Program-made: the position numbers and the translations under genes
Source of the DNA: Vanessa cardui
Taxonomy: Eukaryota; Arthropoda; Insecta; Lepidoptera; Nymphalidae
Assembly (NCBI RefSeq): GCF_905220365.1
Contig: NC_061129.1
Coordinates: forward strand, 6,448,803 to 6,512,802
DNA: 64,000 nt
Reading direction: 5' to 3'
The notes under the pieces: generated by a model
What the model saw: only the letters and a program-made list of their open reading frames with translations
What the model was told of the DNA's origin: nothing
Database searches by the model: none
Shown here: one piece after another, positions 23,437-36,400 of the stretch
How positions within the stretch are numbered: position 1 is the stretch's first letter
How the letters are laid out: the number at the start of each line of letters is the position of its first letter

Positions 23437-23520
23437 CAATAAAGACGGAATAATCTTGTAATGAACCAGTTACGTACTGAGTGGTAGATCGATGGCGTAT
23501 CGACTTACACCTTTTTATCA
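23437..23520 (-). promoter_or_regulatory. Candidate CT-B promoter and noncoding first exon
   Basis: On the minus strand a TATA-like TGATAAAAAGG (23520-23510) is followed about 35-40 bases later by TCAGT (23480-23476), the arthropod initiator consensus. A donor G|GTAAGT follows, with its GT at 23436-23435. Joined to the acceptor before 21814 this would give a short 5' UTR. All signals fit, but no transcript evidence is available. Confidence 0.45.
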
Positions 23521-24796
23521 GTTATATGTTATCGCGAAATATCACCTTCTACAGAATATCTGACTAACGGCTATTATATTCACTCGTGTTCGAAATTTGA
23601 ACATAATCATTAATGAAAAACTTGGAAAAGCATCTTTATATAGTGTATAAATTATATAATTTCCACATTTTGATCATTTCTATTTTTGATGATAAAAAAA
23701 GTCGTTGGCAAAAGGTCGAAAATGTCGTGTACATATCCTTTCTAAGTATATTCAGTATCCATCTTATATTATTATTAGTTTGGTAAGATTTAATAATGAA
23801 ATCGTAATCAAACGAAAACTTATAACACAAAAAAGATATAAAAAAGTTATATATCGTTATTTACACGTAAACTTTTGCCATGTCACCTAGTATATTAAAC
23901 CGTATGACGTCAAATAATGTATCTACTACAAAAGTTATAGTTCTGTGTAAATGGACCAGTTTTTTAATAATTTAAATTTAACAATACGTATAAACTGAAA
24001 CTAATTGGATTATAGATTTGTCTGAATGCTTTCAAAATCTATTTTAAAGAAAATACCGTACGAAAATAAATAATATTATTCACATTAAATATCCTCAATT
24101 GAATGATGACTGTTCTGCATAATTAAATGACGTGTTTTAATCGAGCGTATTAGAATGAAAAATTAAAAATATGTTTATTAATTGCTGTGTAGAAATAGGA
24201 ATGACTATTAAAACCTAAAAGGCTAATACAGTTGAGTGGGAATTACACGGAAAGGCTTTGTTTACAAATACTTTCAAGTGTATATATGTACTTACACTTC
24301 TAAATAATTGCGCTATAAAATGGCCTGAAGTATAATTCAAATATTATTCTGCAAATGAGCTTCAGTTAAGACAAATATTATTTAAATTATGCCTTGATGA
24401 TTTTATACAATAAAGTATTTTAAACTTATAACTTGGCTGCTAAAGTTTTATGTAGTTCGCGTTACTAATGATCAAATTAAAAATAATAATAATTGACATT
24501 AAAAAACAAATGACATATACAACGTTCAAGTTATCATATCATGTTTATAAAATTATACCTCTTCATTCGACAGCTGTTAACTTTTCATAAAGTCATTAAG
24601 ATTGCACTGATATGAATTTAATTTAATGATAAATACTAGATAAAAGAATTAACTCACACCAATGTAGTATTCTGATAATAGATATATTACCAGTTCTCTC
24701 GTGACATCACTCCCAGTTTCAGCTGCAATCAAGCGTTCAGATCATGCTCCCTGTGTATGACAGTAGGTAAAGGGTTCAACCCTTCGTCTGTCTTAG

Positions 24797-25078
24797 TTAA
24801 CCTTCTGACTTGTAGACAGTAAAATAAGGCCTATTCAACACAAGACTTTCATTTTTTAACCAGCTCACACCCGTAGCTTTACCTATAAGTTTGTGACAAA
24901 AAAGTTGCTTTTGTTTTAATTTGTTATAACTAGACAACACATCAACGTCAATGAGGCATTGTATTACGGGCCACCAAGCGTGACCACATAATACGTTGTG
25001 ATAACAGAGTTGTATTTTTTTACTGTTAAGAGACCAAGTTAAGTTGTTATCACAGGCATTGACGAAAAGAAAACTCAA
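24797..25078 (-). pseudogene. piggyBac-like transposase C-terminal fossil
   Basis: The 93-codon frame has ACDNN near residues 8-12, then HAWWPVIQCLIDVDVLSSYN followed by a KQLFCHKL segment. In piggyBac-type DDE transposases an ACDN(K/N) strand with the last catalytic Asp, and later a WW-P...LID...NAW/SYN helix, occur in this order but farther apart, so an internal deletion is likely. There is no N-terminal part and no recognisable terminal repeats. The family call rests on motif resemblance only. Confidence 0.4.
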
Positions 25079-26612
25079 GTATACGTATTTCTATTTTTTT
25101 ATAATTTTATCATTTTTAGTCACGATTACCTACGCTAAGTTTGACAATGACCCATATATAATTGGCTGGATCGAACTTTATCCATTGTATTATTTAAGAT
25201 TTTAACGAGAGCTAAATAGGGATAATAGTAATTCCTTAATTAATTTGAGGCATTACTATCATTATTTTTAAAAATCATACTTATAAAATTGTTTCTTATA
25301 TTGGAAACATAAGTTGATGGTTCCCCTCCTGATATAATACCTTTCATGCGGGTTTGGATAGCTCAAGATACAAAAGGGAATAATTATGAAAAAAGCTACT
25401 TTTCATTGCTTTAAAAATAGAAGAAACAAAAACTTCCATTACCTCTTATATTACATAATGAAAATTTAACATTTGATAAATTTTCAATGATAACTATGGT
25501 ATGCCCTTTCTAAGTCCATGATTTCAGGACAGCTGTACCAAAACTCCTAACGAGGGAACTACTTGAAGACAAAGAGCACATACATGATCTCTTATAAATT
25601 TATTTAACTGTGAAAGGTCATAGATAGTTTAAAGTCTGGCTTTAATTTGGACAGGGGTAATTTGTCGAGATAAGAGTAATTATTGCAACCTATCTAGAAT
25701 GTTGTTTTAATGACGGTAAGTGACCTTCATCTTATAAGGCACAATATTCTTCGTTGGCCAAGCATATGTGGTAAATAGGGGTAAATCAATTGTAGGATTA
25801 CTTAGTAAAAAAACAGATTCCAGTAATTGACATGAGCAAACTTAAAACATTTCCAGCGAAATCTAAAAATCCCATAAAAAGGAGAAAATATACTTTAAAT
25901 GACGTCAAATTGATATTTTTTTACATGACACAATTAAATATGATATTAAAACTTGTTATCAAACTACTCACATATTTTTTTCTAAGTATTCGAGGTATAT
26001 TTCCTACAATGAAAAGAGGCACAGAAAACAACACTCTGACACACCATGTATTTAAAATAAAACAATAAAAATACTGTGTTATTGTTTTTACTAATATCTT
26101 AAATGTATTGACATGAAAAAGTTATCATTTTAATTTGACATATGATTCATTTTTTACCTAAACTTAGACTTACAAAGAGTGACTTCAGATTTAAAATATA
26201 GATAATTAGTATGGATGTAGATATACTTTAAAATACATTGAAGGAATCCTCTTATAAAAAGATGAAATAGTAGTAATAATATGAGTATCGTGTATAAAAT
26301 AATACAACCCAACCGCCACTTTCGCAATGGGGCACTTTGGGCACTTACCCAGGGCGTCACGTTCGATAGGTCCCCCACAGATCATATAAAAAGATTTTCC
26401 GACACATTCAGAACATACAAATGTAAAACAATAACTAGGTATTACAATAGACCATAATTTATTCGCAAAATGGAGAACAATGACAGCTTCTTTGTCTATT
26501 CTAACAAAATAGTGTCCTGTCAAAGTCATGGGGGTGCCATTATCCTCATATGCCCAGGGCCTCCAATAGGTTAAAGAAGCCCTAATACAACCTCATTATT
26601 TGGAATTGCCTT

Positions 26613-29600
26613 TTAATCTAACTCCAAACGTTTGAAATTCTTGTCAATTGAGAATGATTGAGCTTTCCTCGGCCGCTTAGACTCGTCACTCCCATATTTC
26701 AAATCATCTTCAAAGAATAAACTGTAGTCTGACATTTTCTTCTTCCAATAATCTGTTGCAAAATTTAAAATATTACATTAATGAATAACAACACAAAGGC
26801 TCGTCGCTAAGAGTCATGAACCTTAGGTGTTCATGAGTAGGACAAATAATACTGATAGTGTTCCTACTGGTAATTATCAATTGACATATGTCATTATATC
26901 CGAATGACCTCGGGTTTGAACCAAGAACCTCAGGAAGAAAGAATCTGGATACCAAATAATTTATACAGTCCAATGGTAAAAGCGCAGAATATGTTAAATA
27001 GAACAGTCTTTGCTTAAGAGTTGAAATAATCATATAGTTTTTAATCAAGTGGTAGTGCCACACTGCATACCTCTCGGTTGCAGTCGAATGGGCCGGCACG
27101 CACGGGGAAGTACCACTCTCTCACTTAAAATCGGCGTAAAGTGGTAGCTATGCTACCGCGTTTCGTCCGGTAAGTGAGAGTTCCGGAGGCCCGATCCCTC
27201 TCCCCCCAAAACATGGTTGTGTAGAATTTGGTGACATTACCCCAGGAGGATACCATCAGCGACTGCGATGGAGAATCCCTCTCTGGGCATCCATGCTCAG
27301 GCTGCCCTCCGAATTCTGGGGGGGGGCAATTTTGCGCTCGCCACTGTTCGGGGCAAGCGGAGCAGGCATCATAAGGCAACCCCTACCACACTCGCTGTGG
27401 ACTTCTGCAACATAAGGGGACTCAACTCCAACTTGAATGCCGTTCACTTTCACCTTGAGACGGCGAAGCCGGCCTTGCTCTTTCTTACCGAGACCCAGAT
27501 ATCTTCTCCTGCCGATACGTCTTTTCTCTCTTACCCCGGGTACAAATTGGAGCATACTTTTGTGCCACGAGCTGGGGTGTGCGTTTACGTCAGAGATGAT
27601 ATCTGCTCTCGACGCTTCGGCAGCCTTGAAGGGCAGGACCTATCAATTATCTGGCTGCGCGTAGACTGCGACGACCATCCGCGAATCTACGCGTGCCTTT
27701 ATAGGTCCCATAGCGGTAATGCCGAAACCGACCGACTGGTTGAGCACGTCCAATTGGCTACAGATTCCGTGCTGCAGCAGACTCCATCCGCAGAGATCAT
27801 TATTCTGGGCGATTTCAATGCACATCATACAGAGTGGCTTGGATCACGCACCACTGATCATGCGGGTAGATCTGTTCTCGGCTTCGCTTTGACTTATGAT
27901 TTGACACAACTGGTCACCTCGCCAACGCGAATACCGGACGTGGAGGATCATACACCTTCCCTGTTGGACCTTCTGCTGACTTCGCATCCGGACGGCTATA
28001 AGATTGTCGTCGATCCCCCTTTGGGCTCGTCGGACCACTGTCTCGTCCGGAGTACAGTGCCAGTTACACGATACTCACGACCTCGTTTCGCGGGCTGTCG
28101 TCGCGTGTGGCACTACAAGTCAGCAGATTGGGATGGGATGCGGTCCTTCTTTGCATCTTACCCATGGGGGTGAGTTTGTTTCTCGATGGATGATCCGAGC
28201 GACAGAGTCAGCAACAATGCTGATTCTTTTCGAGCCTCGTTCAGTTCCGCGGTCAATTGGAAGGCAAAGCCAAATTGGCTTCAAAGAAGCTCGGTGTGCT
28301 CAGCAAGGCGAGACAGTATTTCACGTCGGCCCATCGCCTAAAACTTTACAAGGCGCAAATTCGGCCTCACATGGAGTACTGCTCTCACCTCTGGGCGGGT
28401 GCTCCCCAGTACCAGCTCCTTCCATTTGACCGCATCCAACGTAGAGCGGCTCGAGTTATCGACGATCAAGCCCTTTCCGATCTCCTTGATCCTTTGGCTT
28501 TGCGTAGAGATGTTGGATCACTCTGCATCTTCTACCGAATTTTTCACGGGGAATGTTCCGAGGAATTGTTCGGATTAATCCCGGCTGCTGAATTTCACCT
28601 TCGGACATCTCGTCAAAATTCTAAGTTTCACCCGCACCATCTTGATGTCCGAAAATCCACAACAGCGCGATTTCTTAGACATTTTCTGCCTCGCTCAACC
28701 ACTCTGTGGAACCAGCTTTCGCCGGCGGTTTTTCCGAACCGATACGACATGGGAACCTTCAAGAAAAGAGCCTACTCCTTTCTCAAAGGCCGGCAACGCA
28801 CCTGCAAGCCCCCTGGTGTTGCAGATGTCCATGGGCGGTGGTAGTCCATCAGGTGAGCCTTCTGCTCGTTTGCCACCTATTCCATAAAAATAAAAAAAAT
28901 CTTCGTAGTCGTTAGTAGAACAAACTAACGATGATAATGTTTTTATTTTACATTCTTCGCCACTTCAAAACTATATCGTACAATCCTTTGTACGTTTCGA
29001 CGTACATTGTATTCATTTTACGACTTGTCCGGCAGAATGTCTCAGAGCTGTCAGATATTGCTAATATTTATTTATCAAATTAAAAAATTTCAATATTGAA
29101 CAAACCTATACAATTCTGAATACTGTCACCCGTTCCTCCGTATTCCTCTGGTAAGACTTCCTTCGGTACGTATTCATGCAAAGATTCTATATTTTTATTG
29201 TGTATCATTATCTGGAACGCACATGCTCGATTTAAAATAAAACAAAGGAAACTGAATATGCATAAATTCGCAATGTCTTTTAAGACTTACTCTTTTCTTG
29301 CTTTTTTCACTCATAAATCTTTTGCTAATGTTGAGAAATGTTTCCAAAAATGGTGAACTATTGATGAAATGCATTGATTTGATTCTTAATGGTACCGCTT
29401 CCTAAAATTATTTGAAATAAATTACATTTATTAAAAAAAAAAACAATATTCAGACCTAACAGTTCCTTAAGGTGCTTCGTAATATATTTTATATTTAAAA
29501 AAATAACTTAGTGTAGCAGTTAATCAAATTTATACTTAAAACAGAAGTGCAACTTTTATTGCTTTAACTCACTCATGCAATGTTAAGCCGACTAATCTGA

Positions 29601-31729
29601 GGGATTAGCGTATCTCTAAATTTATTTTGCGTGCATTCATCAAATTTTTGTTACATAATACTTTCTGTGGTTTCATGATTCTCTTTAGCGGTAATTTTCA
29701 AATTTAATCTTCCCCATATAAATCTAATCTAATTAAAGTAAACTAACCTGATTGGCTCTAATTATATTTCTTATCTGCTTGATAGATGCTTGCGTGTAAT
29801 GGGCTAATGTAGAGCCGGTTAAATCCACAACATTTATTATCCCCGAAACAACGAAATTGTCGTCTTCCATAAAACAAATCTAAAAATGAAATATCAATCA
29901 CCTTCAGAAGCAACAGGGCTAGCTAAGCTGACAATTATTGGTAATCATTTCTAGGAGTTTTGCAGCATTAATTAGTAGGGCCTATTTGTATTTTTTATCC
30001 ATTAACGCTGGAGACTTATGAAAACTATTAGTTGTCATAAGTCTCCAACTGAGTGGTCTTCATAATTTTATATTTTAATTTGTTCTAAAGCTACACAATT
30101 TTATTAAGCGATCATAAACTAGATAATTTTCACTGCAACTGTGCTTATGTTCCGTATAAGCTATTTGATATCATCATCCATTTTCTCTTTAAAAAGCATC
30201 GTATTAATATTACAATAAGGGAATTAAATAGATTCAAAAATATAATATACAACGATTCTGCTTAGTGAATTTACCTGTTCTTGAAAACCAAAGACTGATA
30301 ATATATCTATTAGAGAGAATTTTTTGGGATCACATAAACCCAAGCGATATATAATAACTCTAGGATCCCCTGGATTTTTGGTTTTTTGTAATATCAAAGT
30401 GCATCTGGAAACAAAAGATTATTTTTCATTAAATATATATAATATATAGCATGGTTAATAAGGAAATAATGATGCGTTATTAGGATCATCTTAAATTTCT
30501 ACTTAAAAAAATAAACTGTCGTTAAAACAACATCAACAGACTGTAAATTCCCACTGCTGGGCTAAAGGCCTCCTCTCCCTTTGAGGAAAAGGTTTGGAAC
30601 ATATTCCACCACGCTGTTCCAATGCATTGAATCAGCGGTGCTTGCCTGTGTTCGAACCCGCAATCATTGGTTAAGATGCACGCGTTCTAACCACTGGGCC
30701 ATCTCGACAAACTGTCGTTAACATTGGTATAACTTCATTCATAAGGGTGCTTATTTATATGGGTGATCACTTATCACTGACATCATTAGATGGTATTATT
30801 CATTAGATGTTTAGAAAACAAAATTGACAATTTTGTTTCCGACTCTTACAAAAATTCAATTACCTACATCCGAATAAACGTAAAAACATTTTTTACATAA
30901 TATCTTTATTGAACAATAAATATAACGTGTCAAATATGTAAATAGTTATAATACATAGAATCGAGCTTACCCTAAATTTAATATTTCTATAACCTTAGGT
31001 TCATAATATTTCACGTCATGAAGATACGGCGCCGTACTTCTTAGTGAAAAATAGAGATCCATTTTACTTTTGGTTTGTTCTAACCTAAATTTAGTACCAC
31101 GTAAAAATGCAGCTAGCCATTGGTCATCTGTAAGAAAGAAGAATAGAAAATTTTTATAGTGATTTGGCTTCCTCGTACAATCTGTTTGGCGTAGTTAGAT
31201 ATTCTAGTCATAATATAAGCCCATGGTGTCTTTTCGTATATAGAAAGAATATTTTTCAAAAGCCATTGGTACAGTATTACTTTTTATAAAAGTCGCCTAC
31301 ATTCTTCTTCCTCGTAATTTTTAATTTATCACAAATAACGTTAAAACAAAAATAAATTAATCAAGCGATTCACACTAAATGAGGAAATCGATGAAAAAGC
31401 TCTTTGAAGTCGATTAAAAAAACAGAAACCGATCCTTAGATGAATCTTTGTCAAGAGAAATTGAGCCAAACTTTAAGTCTTGTTACATTTGAGAAAATAA
31501 CAATCGAAAATATATCAAAAAATATATCTTAAGTAGTTAATAAATCATATAAAAATATTAAGAGCGTATCGCTATTAAAAATGTACTCACCGGTCCTAGC
31601 CCTTAAATGAGGTTGATTTTCAATCCATTGCTTTAAATATTGTATACTTTCTTCCAGCTTCTCGGTGTCTTCATTCAATTCCACTCTTGCTATTTCCGCC
31701 AAAGCTGGGCATAAAGGCCGGACCGCCAT
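26613..31729 (-). CDS. CT-C: CRAL-TRIO (alpha-tocopherol-transfer-like) protein, seven exons
   Basis: Predicted 304-residue lipid-ligand carrier. Coding exons are 31729-31591, 31127-30971, 30404-30275, 29879-29748, 29401-29291, 29211-29106 and 26752-26613, all GT-AG and in phase. I chose the ATG at 31729 over one 12 bases upstream because it gives the 139-nt first exon and M-x-x-RPL start shared with CT-D, CT-E and CT-F. The N-terminal domain has DDQWLAAFLRG (47-57). The ligand domain has FMEDDNF (145-151) and LPEEYGG (243-249). The C-terminus is KRLELD. It is closest to CT-D: same exon lengths throughout, DILSV..QEQ and ANQ at exon ends. Intron 6 is swollen to 2.35 kb by a LINE remnant on the opposite strand. 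Intron 2 carries a SINE. Confidence 0.9.
27085..28890 (+). mobile_element. CR1/jockey-like LINE with the reverse-transcriptase core deleted
   Basis: A GC-rich insertion in intron 6 of CT-C, antisense to it. 27268-28173 encodes an apurinic endonuclease domain: it shows NIRGLNSN, ETQ, ILGDFNAHHTEW and SSDHCLV, which include the usual Glu, Asp-Asn and Ser-Asp-His active-site positions. A second frame, 28257-28844, encodes the family's C-terminal tail (LYKAQIRPHMEYCSHLW, RIQRRAARVI, TLWNQL). The palm with its Tyr-x-Asp-Asp motif, expected between them, is absent. The junction falls at about 28170-28260 and a frameshift is also present. The copy ends in an A-rich tail near 28890. It cannot encode a working polymerase and could only move, if at all, with outside enzymes. 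Exact ends and target duplication were not resolved. Confidence 0.8.
30536..30715 (-). repeat. SINE copy in CT-C intron 2
   Basis: Very similar to 7205-7525 over 'attcccactgctgggctaaa', 'ggaacatattccaccacgct' and the 'ctaaccactgggccatctcg' head, with the middle deleted. Its near-consensus sequence suggests a younger insertion than most SINEs here. Confidence 0.75.
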
Positions 31730-33493
31730 ATTGAGATTCAAATAATTCGACCAATATATATTTGTTTATAAATTTTCAATATAAACGAAACGAGTTCCTA
31801 ACAATGCGAGTATAGTATCAGAAATAACGTAAACAATACTGACTGATACGAATATATCTGTGACGTGTCATTTCTGTATATATAATGATAACGCTCAACT
31901 GTCTGTATGTTATTTATTTTTAAACAAATTAATTGCCAATTTCAAAACTACTGCTCATTGTTAACATGAACTGGATTTATTTAAAATCTAATTTACAATT
32001 GGTAGATGGTAACTGATGACGTAAGGTGACTAAAGAGCGTTTCATATTTGGTCTTGGTTGGTATATTAGCAAATTAAAAACGCTTTTCAAAAGACAATAA
32101 TGGATTGTACAAAACACTACCATATGAAATTCAAGAGATTTTTCAAAAAATATTGTAGCTATCTATAGACCTTTGTCGGTTAAAAGTGTATTTTATAATC
32201 TTAGCAATCTGTAATAAAAGAATAGCATCAGAAATATATCTTACATAGAACTTGTTCAAGTCGTATGTACATATGTACATTTCAGAAAACTGTACAAAAA
32301 GTAATAAATTTTTATGCTTTTACGATTTAGTAGTGCATTAACTTCATATGGAATTCTCAATATGGAAGGAAATTAGGTATCAACGTAATACCACACAAAG
32401 GTTTTGCTTGGAACAAAACCAAAATAGAAATTACATATAATGTACAATGTAGACTTGTGGAACTAGTGCCAATCAAACACTTCAGATAACGACGACGAGG
32501 ACTCGCTAAATAAAAGATACATTAAAAAAAAATATAAACTATCTACGCGGACAAAGCTACGGGTCTTTTGTTGTCATTAAAGTAATCATATAAATGACAC
32601 AAAAGATTGAAAATGGCTATCTTCATTTACTTTACATTGAACGTATGAAGGCTCTTTTTAGATAATACTTTATTATTACTTCGCTTTCTGATAATTATAA
32701 TTGAAATTACCAATGTTATTAATAAACATTGTAATTAAGACTTTAAATAACACAATAAAATATGGTTTCAAGACAATAAAACAAAACAATCGTAATAACT
32801 GGTGATTGTCGCTTATAATTGTTATTATTTTAATAATTATTTAGTTTCATTACAGTAGGTATATACAATTAGTTTAGTGTAGTTATTAGTGTAATCTTAT
32901 TTCGATTAAAAATAACAACTTTCAGTCCACCCTGGGATTTAAATAAAATTTTGGTTATTTTCAGCGTTCCCATCGTTCATTAATAGTATGAAATGCCCCT
33001 GTTAGACTTTGCTTCAGTCCTCCTCCTGTCTGGTATTATCTATTTATACCAATTCTTATTTATATATAAAATTGTAGATAGCATTTTACCAAGTAATCAT
33101 AAATGTCAACCTCTGGAAAACTATAGGCAAGAACGCGAAGAGAGTACGAGGCGACACATAGCCGGGACGGCTATTGGGTGTTTTAGTTGAGTCTGAATTT
33201 GACGACGAATATATTCTAAACGAATTGAAATTATTCATGAAATAAATAACAAAGTATGACACAAGCCACATTTATTTATTGCATCTTTAGTAAGGTACCT
33301 TTTTTGAATACATACATACAATTTTAAAATTGATCAAAATTTTTACAATCACAATTTTCTGAATTTTAAAACAGTGACGATGTATCGTTTTCTCTAGATA
33401 CCTTTAAATTATTTTCTTCTCCATAATATTTTATGCCATCTGCCACCACAGTTGAACATTGTTGCTAAGCAACACTATATTTATATTTCAAAT
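31730..33493. other. CT-C/CT-D intergenic region
   Basis: About 1.8 kb of AT-rich sequence with the CT-C promoter signals at its left end. Otherwise I see no gene or recognisable element. Confidence 0.5.
31838..31884 (-). promoter_or_regulatory. Candidate CT-C core promoter
   Basis: TATATATA at 31884-31877 is followed on the minus strand by a doubled initiator TCAGTCAGT at 31846-31838, giving about 33-40 bases between them. The CT-C ATG is about 110 bases downstream, so a short unspliced leader is plausible. Confidence 0.45.
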
Positions 33494-36400
33494 TCAATCT
33501 AGTTCTAATCGTCTAAACGGATCATTGATGACTGCTGGCTCTGATTTTCCAGGTCGTTTCGATTCATCGCTTCCATATTTAAGATCGTCTTCGAAAAACG
33601 AGCTGTAGTCACGCATCTTGTTCTTCCAGTGGTCTGTAATGAAATATTACGTATAGAGTCAGTACGAGGTAAATAATTTGTTATCGGTATCATTTTAAAA
33701 AATATCGAAGCTAACTTATACGTTATCGAATTGTAAACGTCGGTATTGGAAACCGCGTGATAAATTGAGTTTCACCTGACTACGCTGCACTTACGATTGA
33801 CGTGTATAAGGACGTCTATTATACTATCCATATGCAAATGTAAGTTTATATGTTTTTCCAAAGACATATGTATATTTCCAATATTTAAATATATATATTT
33901 TTTAATTTTGATCTAGAAGTTTCAGTAACAATGTCCAGTAGCCTATTAAAACTTGATGTGATATCACAAGTAACTTTAAAATAATAAAATATATGTTTAT
34001 GTATTTGACAGGCACAAGCTCTTTTGTTTGATATACTGCACGGTTTAATATGCAAAACTTTTGAGGTTTTTTTATCAATTTTTCCCCCCTAAAGTTATTT
34101 ACGATATAGGTCTGTACCCTACATGTGTTCGCGCCACTCACGTGAAATTACCGGCGTGAATTACACAACAAATATATCTTAATTAATATTATTTTGCAGT
34201 CTACATTCTATACTAGGATTAGTCATCTCATGCACACTTATCATACAATAGTCACTCATCTCACGGCTGAATTCGTCACATAAATTCACATGTGTATCAA
34301 CATCCAAAATCAGTTAATCCAGAAGATATAAATTAATAGCTTATATTCCATGTCAGACGGTCCAACACATTGACACAATAATTCGCAAAAGAATTCCGTT
34401 TGTCCATCACACTTACGGAACCGTTAAACTAAATGAACAACACGGAACCCCTGCTGGCTTTTATTTTTTGTATATAAAAGTTTTTTCAACTTGATCTACC
34501 GATATAATCTGCACCATCCAGAATCCCACTTAGACATACATAGGTAATTAATTTAATCCACCCTCATTTCAAGGTACGTACAGAAAAATGTATATAAAGA
34601 AGATATTTTATTACCTATGCAATCTTGTATACTATCGCCAGTTCCCCCATACTCTTCAGGTAATATCTCTTTGGGGACACTTTCATAAAATGACTCCAAA
34701 TTCTTGGTATGAACTATTATCTGAAAAAGAAAATTATATTTCGATATCAAACCCATATTAGTAGTAAACATCGTGTAGTGTAAAAATGTATTTGCAAATT
34801 TCGTCGAAACAAAAAAATAGCAAATTTCAACTGCATACAATACTTTTTAAGTATATTACATCAGTTTTACGAAAACAGTAAAAAATTAAATCGATGAAAA
34901 CGTGTTTGTAATTATCAGATAAGCAATCGATTCGTTTTGATCTGAAACATCAATGGACCTTGGGAATTACACCGATTAGTATGCCTTGGTGGTAAGCGTC
35001 ATGCCCGCTTTCATACAATATATATATTGCTTTCATAAAGTAACTATTTATGATGTATTTTATCTTATATCTTATTGTTTTTTCTATAATCATAAACTCT
35101 TTCAATAACCATCAATTTTGATGTTACATCTGATGACGTCTCGTGTAGTCCATATTTATTTAATGCCTTTTTTTGGTAACATTTTTACCAAAAAAAGACA
35201 CTAAAAAAATAATGTGATTAAAATAAGTCGCCTATTTTGTAATATATCACCGGATTTACCTCAATCGTTCAATCTCAATATTTCAAAACTATTTGTAATA
35301 TCGTTCTTAAATACGTTGAGATAATTAATATCTAAAATTCCAAAATTATCTTTTATCTTTAAAAAAAATGGTAGTAACTTACCCTTTTCTTACTCTTTTC
35401 ATTCATAAATCTTTTAGCGATACCAAAAAAGGTTTCAAAAAAGAATGGACTATTTAGAAAATGTATGGCCTTAATTCTAACAGGCACCGCATCCTACAAA
35501 AAATGAATAAAGTGTTATTTGTAAAACAATAAAATGGTATAAATGCATCTGATTTGTCACTTAATCTTAATTATATACATGATCGTAAGGCTTTGTACAA
35601 AGACGTCTGGATAGCTACCACCAACTTAACACATAAAACAAACACAATAGCAATACTTGAGCCCGTATAACTGCAGGCACCAGAAAAATAACATCTTAGT
35701 CCTCAAAGTGGATGGTGTATTTGCGATTTATTAATTTGAGATTGGTTAAATATTTCTTAATTATTACATCATCAATGTAAATGCACGTCAGTGATTGGCC
35801 ATTTAATATGATTACCTGATTTGCAGCAATTAAGTTTCTTAATTGTTTAATTGAAGTCTGTGTATAGTGTCCCAATCTAGCACCGTCTAGGTCTACGACG
35901 TTGACTGTGCCTGCCACTACAAAGTTATCATCTTCCATTAAGCAGATCTGTAGATTAGATATAATTACCACGATAAATAATAAACTGAAAACTGATACAT
36001 GGAAATGTAAAAAGTAAAATATAATGAAATTGATTAATTATTTTCTTTCATATAAACTACGAGCTTAGTGCGGCGTTGCAATACGTCTGTGAAGCCTATA
36101 ATACCAACCAGTACAACTAGCGCTGTGGTATTAAATTCTCTATGCTAATTTATACCAATTATATCATGGCGATATATTGATTTGTGAGGAAGTTGTTGTG
36201 ATGCAACGCTTTCTAATGGGAAGATCATCAATTTCCATGAAAGAACACGTAATACCTAAAAAGCTTTCATAGCATTCGGTTCAATAGTGGCGAAGTCTAT
36301 AATATGACATATCCCAAAAGATATACTCATATCTATATTTATACATGCACATGATTATCTTTTTTTATATTTAGATAAAACATTTGTTTACATTTACATT

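Larger units (their letters stand above)
21815..26600. other. CT-B/CT-C intergenic region
   Basis: About 4.8 kb of AT-rich sequence containing the likely CT-B promoter and noncoding exon, a family 3 repeat at about 22005-22180 and a piggyBac-like fossil at 24797-25078. Sequence near 26310-26570 with 'atgcccagggcctccaa' resembles the hAT-type MITE at 50785. No further gene is supported. Confidence 0.5.

Noticed and set aside
26773..27099. A 108-codon minus-strand frame beside the LINE
   Set aside because: The translation is not protein-like in composition. The DNA includes SINE-like 'gggtttgaaccaagaacctc' and the LINE's 5' border, and the frame lies in a CT-C intron.
31591..31741. Alternative CT-C start four codons upstream (MNLN before MAVRPL)
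   Set aside because: The internal ATG gives the 139-nt first exon and M-x-x-RPL start shared with CT-D, CT-E and CT-F.
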